Assembly: GCF_900890705.1 (NCBI RefSeq)
Contig: NZ_CAAHFH010000001.1
Span: forward strand, 558,001-622,000
Direction of reading: 5' to 3'
Origin: Pontiella sulfatireligans
GTDB taxonomy: Bacteria > Verrucomicrobiota > Kiritimatiellia > Kiritimatiellales > Pontiellaceae
DNA: 64,000 bases
Made by a program: the position numbers and the translations under genes. Below the pieces are notes generated by a model. It was not told the DNA's origin. It did no database searches and was given only the letters and a program-made list of their open reading frames with translations. Numbering within the stretch: the first letter of the stretch is position 1; every line of letters begins with the position of its first letter. This document shows, piece after piece, positions 52,975 through 59,886 of this stretch.

Positions 52975-54408
52975 ATGAGTGATGAATTTTTTAAGATGGT
53001 GGCGGAGGCGGCGTTCAGCAATCCGTTCGGAGAGAAGCGGGCTGAGATTGACCGCCGAATTGTAGGGGCGTCCGAAAGTACGGAGTGGCAGTCCACGCTG
53101 CCGCCGCTGCTGCGCGATCTGGCCAAGCAGATTCAGTCTCTTGAGCAAGCCGGCGAGCTGGTGGTGGATATCGAGGCCGAAGGGGAAGCCCGCAATGTGA
53201 CGGTCAGCGTATTGTTCCATGTGTTTCATCGGTATATGGAGGCGTTCGATGCGCTGATCGAAGAGCAGCTGGCTTCGGGCGATGAGTCGTGCCGTGCGCC
53301 GTTTGCATTCCAATGCCTCGAAGATCTGGCGGGCTATGGCTTCAAACGTGCAGATGCGTGCCGCTACGTCGGCATTTTCTATCAGATTCGCCGCGCCTTT
53401 TATTTTATCTCCACCGAGTTGATTGGTGAAAGTCCATGCATGCGGCAGATGCGCGCCCAGCTTTGGGATAATATTTTCACGCACGACATCGCTTGGTATG
53501 TTCAGTGCCTCTGGAACCGGATGGAGGACTTTTCGACGCTGCTGCTCGGCGAAACCGGAACAGGCAAAGGCGCGGCCGCGGCGGCGATTGGGCGGTCGGG
53601 CTACATTCCCTTTAATCCGAATGCTCAAAAGTTCGAGGAAAGTTTTACGCGGGCCTTCGTTTCAATCAACCTGTCGCAATATCCCGAAACGCTGATCGAG
53701 TCCGAGCTGTTCGGCCACCGCAAGGGGGCGTTCACCGGCGCCATCGAAAAGCACGACGGCATCTTTTCGCGATGCAGCCCGTGCGGCGCCATCTTTCTTG
53801 ACGAAATCGGCGATGTTAGCATTCCGGTGCAGATCAAACTGCTGCAGGTTTTGCAGGAGCGCACTTTTTCGCCGGTGGGCAGCCACGACAAGCTCCGGTT
53901 CAAGGGGCGGGTGATTGCCGCCACCAACAAATCGATCGACGCCTTGCGGCGCGAGGGCACGTTCCGCGACGACTTTTATTACCGGCTCTGCTCCGACCTC
54001 ATCACCATGCCGCCGTTGCGGCAGCGCATCCGCGAAACGCCGCGCGCATTGGATCAACTGGCCGGCCATCTGGCCCAGCGGATTTGCGGAGAGGGTGAAA
54101 TTCTTCCCATTCTCGGCAAGCTAAACCAGGATGTCGGCAAAAACTATGCTTGGCCGGGCAATGTCCGTGAGTTGGAGCAGGCCATCCGGCGCATTCTTTT
54201 GACCGGCGCCTATGCGGGCGATTCGGCCACTGAGCCAACAGAGGAAATCGCGCTGAGCCAGGCCGTTGAAGCGGGAAACCTGACGGCCAAGGAACTGGTG
54301 GAGCACTATTGCCGCGATCTCTATACCCTCTACGGCAACTATGGCGAAGTGGCGCGGCGCACGGGCCTCGACTGGCGCACCGTAAAGAAAAACGTTACGA
54401 GTGCGTGA
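52975..54408 (+). CDS. Sigma-54 enhancer-binding transcriptional activator
   Basis: A 477-residue regulator. The AAA+ core has Walker A GETGTGKG (about residue 192), the sigma-54 contact loop GAFTGA (251-256), Walker B IFLDEIGD (about 273) and FRDDFYYRL (arginine-finger region). The C-terminus (YGNYGEVARRTGLDWRTVKK) is a Fis-type helix-turn-helix. The first 160 residues are helical and match no receiver, PAS or GAF domain that I can recognise, so the input signal is unknown. The ATG at 52975 is preferred over the GTG at 52969. It is divergent from the aas operon, which has a matching promoter, and precedes the kinase gene by 43 nt. Confidence 0.9.
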   Translation: MSDEFFKMVAEAAFSNPFGEKRAEIDRRIVGASESTEWQSTLPPLLRDLAKQIQSLEQAGELVVDIEAEGEARNVTVSVLFHVFHRYMEAFDALIEEQLASGDESCRAPFAFQCLEDLAGYGFKRADACRYVGIFYQIRRAFYFISTELIGESPCMRQMRAQLWDNIFTHDIAWYVQCLWNRMEDFSTLLLGETGTGKGAAAAAIGRSGYIPFNPNAQKFEESFTRAFVSINLSQYPETLIESELFGHRKGAFTGAIEKHDGIFSRCSPCGAIFLDEIGDVSIPVQIKLLQVLQERTFSPVGSHDKLRFKGRVIAATNKSIDALRREGTFRDDFYYRLCSDLITMPPLRQRIRETPRALDQLAGHLAQRICGEGEILPILGKLNQDVGKNYAWPGNVRELEQAIRRILLTGAYAGDSATEPTEEIALSQAVEAGNLTAKELVEHYCRDLYTLYGNYGEVARRTGLDWRTVKKNVTSA

Positions 54409-54451
54409 CCCGCATTGCGGTTTTGCCTAGGATTCGCGACTGGAGGTTTTA

Positions 54452-57037
54452 ATGGATAAGCCAGAGTTGGGTTTCGGGGCGGGTGAAGACAGCGATCTGA
54501 TGAAAACAAGAGGGGAGTCGTCCTCGCTTGAACTCGGAAACGTAAAACGCGTGTTGTCCGTTAAAAAGGGCAATCCTGCGGCGCACTACACCGGCATCGC
54601 TCCGCTGGGCAAAGGATCGTTCGGCGAGGTGCATAGCGCCACCGACACCCTGTTGGGGCGCGAGGTGGCCATCAAATCCCTCAAGGCGCATTTCCGCGAA
54701 GAGCAGGAAGTGGTCGACCGTTTTCTGAAAGAGGCGCGCGGTACCTCCCAGCTGGAGCACCCCAACATTATGCCGGTGCACGAGATGGGCGTGACCGACG
54801 ATTTCGGCATCTATTTTACGATGAAAAAGATCGAAGGGGAAGACCTGAAGGAAATCCTCGACCATCTGGAGTCCGGCACCTCGCTCTATCTGAAAAAATA
54901 TCCGCTCAACGTCCTGCTCGAAATCTTTCTGGCCGTGTGCAACGGCGTGGCTTTTGCGCACAGCCGCGGCGTGATTCACCGCGACCTCAAGCCGGCCAAC
55001 ATCATGATCGGCGAATATGGTGAAGTGCTTATTCTCGACTGGGGGTTGGTAAAGCATCTTGGGGCGGAGGATGAGGAATTCACCAAGGTAAAGCTCCAGA
55101 TGGACGAATTCGACGACGGCTCGCAAACACTGGACGGTGCAGTTTCGGGAACGCCGAACTACATGGCGCCGGAGCAGGCGGAGGGGCGGATCAAGGATAT
55201 TGATTTCCAAAGCGATGTCTACAGCCTCGGCGCCATTCTTTATCACATGCTTACCTACCTGCCGCCGTTTGAGAAAACCCCGCTGCGCAATCTGCTCGAA
55301 AATGTGAAAGCCGGAAAATTCCAGCCGCCACGCAAACGCAGACCTGAGTTGAATATACCGCGCGAGCTCAATGCCGTTTGCACCAAAGCCATGTCACTCT
55401 TCCCGATCAACCGCTACCGGTCGGTTGAACGATTTGCTCAGGACATCCGGAACTATATGGGCAATATTGAAGTCAGTGCATATAAGGCACCCCGCTTGAT
55501 CCGTTTTTGGAAGGCGTGCAAACGAAACCCCATCAAGGCCAGCGTGGTTTTGGCGGCCTCGATTGCCATGGTTTTTGCATTTGGCTTCCAACGTGCCATG
55601 CTGCACGGAAGCTATAAGGCCAATCTGGCCCATGCGCAAGAGTTCCTATCCGGGGCGTTGGCTAAAGTGGACGATGCCAAGGCCAAGTATGACGAACTGG
55701 AGCACATCTGCCTAAACGCCCGAAGCCAAGGCGCATCGCCGGAAGAAGCCGAAATTCAAACTGCGTTCAACAGGCTGGTTGATGAGATTAATGAAGGGTT
55801 TAATTTGGCACAAAACTACTTCCAAAACGTACCGGAACAATTCAGGCTCAAACGACCGGTTCTAGGGGGGCTCGGCGACATCTTGCGCACGCGGAACGAC
55901 TTTGCCCTTTACCGCAAAGAATACGACGAAGCGGGCAACCGTTTAAATGAAGTGGAGGTGCGCCTTGAACGATGGGGAGGCAGACTTCCCCCGGACATTG
56001 AAGCGTATTTGGCGGAAGCTAAGCTCCAGGTCCAAGGGGACGGAGTTTTAGAAATACTCGAAGCGCCCGGCGTGACCGAAGTGATGGTTTTTTCGGTGGA
56101 TGAACATGATCCGCGGTTTACCCAAGGCGATATGCTTGACCGCAGCAAAACCTTCCCGTTCGCAATCGACCCCATCAAGAAGGGTTCATACATCATGGAG
56201 GTGGTGCTGGAGGATGGAAGTAAAATTCCATACCCAGTCTTTATTGAGCACGGTGAGCACGAAGCGCTGACGCTTGACATACCTTCTCCGATTCCGCCGG
56301 GCATGGCCTACATCCCTGCCGGTCCGTTCTTCTTCGGTGGCAAAGAATCGCGGTTTTACCGCCAGCACCGCTACGAGCTCGACGGATTCTTTATCAAGCA
56401 GACCGAAGTGACCTTTGCCGAATACATCGCGTTTTGGAAAGCGCTCGACAGCAAACAAAAAGAACAATTCAGCAGCCGTATCCGGTATGACGAAAACGTC
56501 CGGCAGTTTTATGATGCATGGGATTCTGACGGGAACCTATACGCCGACAGCCCGCATAAGCCCAACCTGCCCGTGGTCGGAATTACGCGTGAAGCGGCCG
56601 AAGCCTATTGCGCCTGGCTGGGCGCACAAAGCGGTTCCAGCATCCGCCTGCCAACCGCCGAGGAGTGGGAAAAAGCCGCGCGCGGCGTAGATGGCCGGCG
56701 CTATGTTTGGGGCAACGGCATGAATGTGAAGCTGACCATGACTAAAAAGAACACAGACGCAAAAGCTAAGTATCCGTTTACTGCCCCGCCCGGCAGTTTT
56801 AAATTCAGCGACAAATCGGTCTACAACGTCTTCGACATGGCTGGCAACGTACGCGAAATGACCTCGTCGCCACTGCCCGACTACGACGGTGGCAGCATCC
56901 AAGAAAACATGCTTTACCAGCTCAAGGGCGGGAGCGCCTTTACCACGGAAACCTTCCTTCCGTGCTGCTATGCCTCCGACACCCCCGTGGTTCCAAGCGA
57001 CGTCGGCTTCCGCTATGTGATGGACCTCCCTGAATGA
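54452..57037 (+). CDS. Ser/Thr protein kinase - SUMF1-domain membrane protein
   Basis: An 861-residue fusion. The kinase domain (about 47-330) has GKGSFGEV, Lys75 in VAIK, HRDLKPAN (Asp178) and DWG (Asp196, in place of DFG), and GTPNYMAPEQ. A membrane helix lies near residues 365-382. A helical extracytoplasmic region (about 390-530) and a beta part follow. Residues 613-861 form a SUMF1/FGE-like domain (IPAGPFFFGG, RLPTAEEWEKAARG, NVFDMAGNVREM, GFRYV). In real FGEs a GGS(F/W)xC...C motif carries the copper-binding Cys pair; here GGSAFTTETFLPCC lacks that spacing. The domain is therefore probably a ligand sensor rather than a sulfatase activator. GGAGG precedes the ATG. Confidence 0.9.
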   Translation: MDKPELGFGAGEDSDLMKTRGESSSLELGNVKRVLSVKKGNPAAHYTGIAPLGKGSFGEVHSATDTLLGREVAIKSLKAHFREEQEVVDRFLKEARGTSQLEHPNIMPVHEMGVTDDFGIYFTMKKIEGEDLKEILDHLESGTSLYLKKYPLNVLLEIFLAVCNGVAFAHSRGVIHRDLKPANIMIGEYGEVLILDWGLVKHLGAEDEEFTKVKLQMDEFDDGSQTLDGAVSGTPNYMAPEQAEGRIKDIDFQSDVYSLGAILYHMLTYLPPFEKTPLRNLLENVKAGKFQPPRKRRPELNIPRELNAVCTKAMSLFPINRYRSVERFAQDIRNYMGNIEVSAYKAPRLIRFWKACKRNPIKASVVLAASIAMVFAFGFQRAMLHGSYKANLAHAQEFLSGALAKVDDAKAKYDELEHICLNARSQGASPEEAEIQTAFNRLVDEINEGFNLAQNYFQNVPEQFRLKRPVLGGLGDILRTRNDFALYRKEYDEAGNRLNEVEVRLERWGGRLPPDIEAYLAEAKLQVQGDGVLEILEAPGVTEVMVFSVDEHDPRFTQGDMLDRSKTFPFAIDPIKKGSYIMEVVLEDGSKIPYPVFIEHGEHEALTLDIPSPIPPGMAYIPAGPFFFGGKESRFYRQHRYELDGFFIKQTEVTFAEYIAFWKALDSKQKEQFSSRIRYDENVRQFYDAWDSDGNLYADSPHKPNLPVVGITREAAEAYCAWLGAQSGSSIRLPTAEEWEKAARGVDGRRYVWGNGMNVKLTMTKKNTDAKAKYPFTAPPGSFKFSDKSVYNVFDMAGNVREMTSSPLPDYDGGSIQENMLYQLKGGSAFTTETFLPCCYASDTPVVPSDVGFRYVMDLPE

Positions 57038-58059
57038 CCCGGACTTTCGCTCACTCAACACACGCCACGAAAGCACTTCAACTCGTCGAGTCGCTCCAAA
57101 GCCGGTTTGTCAAGTCACTGGAAGAACTGGGAGGCGAAGCGTTTAACTCTTCGGAGTGGCTGCGCAACGAAGGCCGGCACGGCGGCGGGTGGCGCTTCGG
57201 GGCTGAAGACACCGCACTGCTCGGCCGAGCATCCGTCAATGTCTCGCAGGTGCACTACGACGATGATCCGGAGCGCAAGCTCGGTTCCGCCACCGCCATT
57301 TCAACGATTGTGCATCCGTCGCACCCTCTGGCGCCGTCGGTGCATATCCACATCAGCTGGACCGAGATGAAAGGCGGCGCCGGCTACTGGCGGATCATGG
57401 CGGACCTCAACCCAGCGTTGCCTAACCCGTTGCACACCGAACGCTTCATCGACGCATTGCGCGAGGCCGCGCCCGAGCGGTTCGGCGAAGCTACGGAACA
57501 GGGTGATCGCTACTTTTTCATTCCGGCCCTCAACCGCCATCGCGGCGCTGCTCTTTTTTATCTCGAAAACTACAGCACCGGCGATTTCGAGGCCGACCGC
57601 GCCTTTGCCCAAAGGGTGGGAGAAGCGGCCGTCGACACCTATGTCCAGCTACTGAAAAAAGCGTCGAAGGATGCTGCTCCAGCTTCGGAGGCTGAGCAAG
57701 CGGCGCAACTCGCCTATCACACGCTTTATTTTTTCCAGGTGCTCACGCTCGACCGCGGCACGACCACCGGCCTGCTGGTGCACGATCAAAACGATGTCGG
57801 CATTCTAGGCTCGTTGCCGCCTCGGATCGACAAAAACCTGCTCGCCTCCTGGCGCTCGCGCATGCCCGAACCGCAGGATCGTTTGCTGGATGCCTTGCTG
57901 GCCGCGCTTCCAAGCCAAGGCACGTGCGTCATCGACGGCGACACCAAGCAGAAACTCGCCGTCGCCGTCCGGGCGCACTACCAGAAGCATCCCGAAGCGT
58001 TGGAAATGCAAGCCTCCTCCGGCAATTCCACCCCGCCCACCATCGACAACCATCAGTAG
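57034..58059 (+). CDS. Divergent HemF-like coproporphyrinogen III oxidase
   Basis: A 341-residue protein whose ATG overlaps the kinase stop (ATGA). HemF signatures in weakened form: ASVNVSQVH (His74), IVHPSHPLAP then HIHISW (His104/His106), MADLNP where HemF has FDLTP, RHRGAALFYLENYSTGDF for the GGLFFDDL block, and LDRGTTTGLL near the C-terminus. HemF oxidatively decarboxylates coproporphyrinogen III with O2. An O2-dependent enzyme in a presumably anaerobic lineage, coupled to a kinase, is odd and may mean a changed role. The last 20 residues are a low-complexity tail. Confidence 0.75.
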   Translation: MTRTFAHSTHATKALQLVESLQSRFVKSLEELGGEAFNSSEWLRNEGRHGGGWRFGAEDTALLGRASVNVSQVHYDDDPERKLGSATAISTIVHPSHPLAPSVHIHISWTEMKGGAGYWRIMADLNPALPNPLHTERFIDALREAAPERFGEATEQGDRYFFIPALNRHRGAALFYLENYSTGDFEADRAFAQRVGEAAVDTYVQLLKKASKDAAPASEAEQAAQLAYHTLYFFQVLTLDRGTTTGLLVHDQNDVGILGSLPPRIDKNLLASWRSRMPEPQDRLLDALLAALPSQGTCVIDGDTKQKLAVAVRAHYQKHPEALEMQASSGNSTPPTIDNHQ

Positions 58060-58230
58060 AAGCAATTTCGGAGTGCGGTGGGCCGAAGGCCGGCGATAGC
58101 CGCTCGACACCGCTTTTAAATTGCTGTGCGGTATGGTTTGAAAGCGCCGTCGAGCCGGCGCACTCCATATCGTCGGGCGTCAAGCCACCCTGTTTTGAAA
58201 GCTCTGTCAAGCCAGAGCACTCCATAGCAT
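58060..58230. repeat. REP-like repeats downstream of the HemF gene
   Basis: A long imperfect hairpin (GCAATTT 58062 / AAATTGC 58118, GCGGTG 58075 / CACCGC 58108) is followed by two short units of the form TTTGAAAGC...GCACTCCA. Their stems differ but stay paired: GCGCCG-TCGAGC-CGGCGC (58144-58161) and GCTCTG-TCAAGC-CAGAGC (58201-58218). A third unit lies at 58613. Confidence 0.75.
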
Positions 58231-58521
58231 CCATCCACACCGGTACCTCGGCGGCAATCGTATAGCGGTCGCAGTTGAGCATGAACTGCTCGACGACGTC
58301 GTGGCGCTTGAAATTGGTATTGGAGAACTGGAGCGCCTTGACCTGCAGACGGTGATAAGGGCCTTGAGGATAATGTCGGGATCGGTTTTTTTGCTGTTGC
58401 GGTGCAGGCTGGAAAACTTGCGCAGGCAGTCGTTGCATTTGTAGAGCTGCTTGACGCCGCTCTTGAGTTTGCGTGTGCCGGCTTTGACGACGTCGGTGGA
58501 GTTGCAGTATTTGCAGCTGCA
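58230..58521 (-). pseudogene. Broken zinc-ribbon protein (transposase or nuclease type)
   Basis: On the minus strand one frame from about 58521 reads CKYCNSTDVVKAG then LYKCNDCLRKFSSLHR, a CxxC...CxxC zinc ribbon like those at the start of IS1-type transposases. A second frame (58335-58232) gives NFKRHDVVEQFMLNCDRYTI then AAEVPVWMD. This second part recalls zinc-ribbon proteins fused to a PD-(D/E)XK-like domain, from memory and uncertain. The two are out of frame and the end is cut by a REP unit. No intact product is possible. Confidence 0.5.
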
Positions 58522-58612
58522 TTGGAGTGCGGTGGGTGGTCTTGCGCAGGCTCAGACTCGCTTTGCGTGACTGCGGTTTTAGCGGCGTGTTGCTTTGCGG
58601 GTGTATTTGAAA

Positions 58613-58630
58613 GCGCAGTCAAGCCTGCGC
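58613..58630. repeat. REP-like unit, third copy
   Basis: GCGCAG-TCAAGC-CTGCGC preceded by ATTTGAAA and followed by ATTCC, the same layout as the two units near 58144 and 58201 with a third, again fully paired, stem. Confidence 0.7.
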
Positions 58631-58725
58631 ATTCCGCAAGATCATGCAACTTTCCACCCATTGGAACTTGGAATTTTTGAAGGGGCGGCTATTTTCGGCA
58701 GCATTAACCGAATGGAGATGGTGCG

Positions 58726-59793
58726 ATGCTGAATGAAGAAGTTTTTGCAGGGATCACTTGGGGCCAGGCGCTGATCGTGACTGGATGGGTGCTCGGTGCA
58801 GTTGTTCTGGGCAAAGTGGTTCAAATCATCCTGACCAATATGGGCAAGTCAAAGCGCTTCGAGGGCAAGGAAATTATACAGGCGGCCTTCAAGGCGTTTG
58901 CCCGTCCGGTGCCGTTCCTCTTTTTCACGCTCGGCCTTTTCCCCGGCCTTGGAACCCTGCAGGTGGGTGAAGGCATTGCACGGATTCTAGCCGATTGCTT
59001 ATCCGTGCTGTTGACGGTGGCCGTGACCTTCTTTATCTATTCCATGGTTGATGTGCTCGATTTTGCGATCTCGCATTACACGAAAAAGACCCGCACCAAA
59101 ATGGACGACATGATGGCGCCGATGGTGCGCAAGAGCTTGCGAGTGGTCATCATTGTTCTGGCGCTGGTGCAAGTGGCACAGATTTTAAGCGACAAGCCGA
59201 TCACTTCGATTCTGGCCGGCCTCGGCGTCGGCGGATTGGCCGTTGCGTTGGCCGCACAGGAAACGATTAAGAACTTTTTCGGATCGCTGGTCATTTTTGC
59301 CGACAAGCCGTTCGAACTGGGCGAACGCATCGTAGTGGGCGGCCACGACGGAGCGGTGGAGGAAGTCGGTTTCCGTTCAACCCGCATCCGTACGCTTGAC
59401 GGCCATTTGGTTACGGTACCCAACGGCGAGCTGGCCAATCTGATGATCCAGAACATCGGCAAGCGCGCCTATATCAAGCGCGTGATGAACGTGACCATCA
59501 CCTACGATACACCCCCTGAAAAAGTGCAGCAAGCCCTCGATATCCTCAAGGAACTGCTTGATAACCACGAGGGCATGAACGCGGACTTTCCGCCGCGCGT
59601 CTTCTTCAACAACTTCAACGACTGCTCGCTGAACATTTTGGCGATCTACTGGTATCACCCGCCGGAATACTGGGACTATCTCGCCTTCTCTGAAAAGCTG
59701 AACCTCGAATTGCTCAAGCGCTACAACGAAGCCGGCATTGAATTCGCCTTCCCGACCCAGACGTTGCATGTCAACGGCTTGGATGCCGAGTAA
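58726..59793 (+). CDS. mscS: Mechanosensitive ion channel, MscS family
   Basis: A 355-residue channel that opens on membrane tension to release solutes in hypo-osmotic shock. About four membrane helices in the first 170 residues end in the Gly/Ala-rich pore helix ILAGLGVGGLAVALAAQET, followed by the beta domain (FELGERIVVGGHDGAVEEVG, ...TVPNGELAN) and a C-terminal alpha/beta cage. GGAG lies about 14 nt before the ATG. It is slightly longer than E. coli MscS because of an extra N-terminal helix. Confidence 0.93.
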   Translation: MLNEEVFAGITWGQALIVTGWVLGAVVLGKVVQIILTNMGKSKRFEGKEIIQAAFKAFARPVPFLFFTLGLFPGLGTLQVGEGIARILADCLSVLLTVAVTFFIYSMVDVLDFAISHYTKKTRTKMDDMMAPMVRKSLRVVIIVLALVQVAQILSDKPITSILAGLGVGGLAVALAAQETIKNFFGSLVIFADKPFELGERIVVGGHDGAVEEVGFRSTRIRTLDGHLVTVPNGELANLMIQNIGKRAYIKRVMNVTITYDTPPEKVQQALDILKELLDNHEGMNADFPPRVFFNNFNDCSLNILAIYWYHPPEYWDYLAFSEKLNLELLKRYNEAGIEFAFPTQTLHVNGLDAE

Positions 59794-59819
59794 AGGAAGG
59801 ATCGCTTCGGAGGTTGTGG

Positions 59820-59874
59820 CACCGGATTCCGATCCGGTGTCTTCGCGCGAGAAACGCCGGAATGGAATCCGGCG
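59820..59874. terminator. Two hairpins between convergent mscS and prc
   Basis: CACCGGAT-TCCG-ATCCGGTG (59820-59839) and CGCCGGA-ATGGAA-TCCGGCG (59855-59874). They lie between convergent genes and can act in both directions. Their shared CCGGAT(T)CC/GGAATCCGG text also resembles the REP-like repeats elsewhere in the window. Confidence 0.6.
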
Positions 59875-59886
59875 CCGCGGTTATTG

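Noticed and set aside
54452-57037. SUMF1 domain as the sulfatase-activating enzyme of the locus
   Set aside because: The Cys pair spacing of active FGEs is missing and the gene lies 20 kb away in a different operon.
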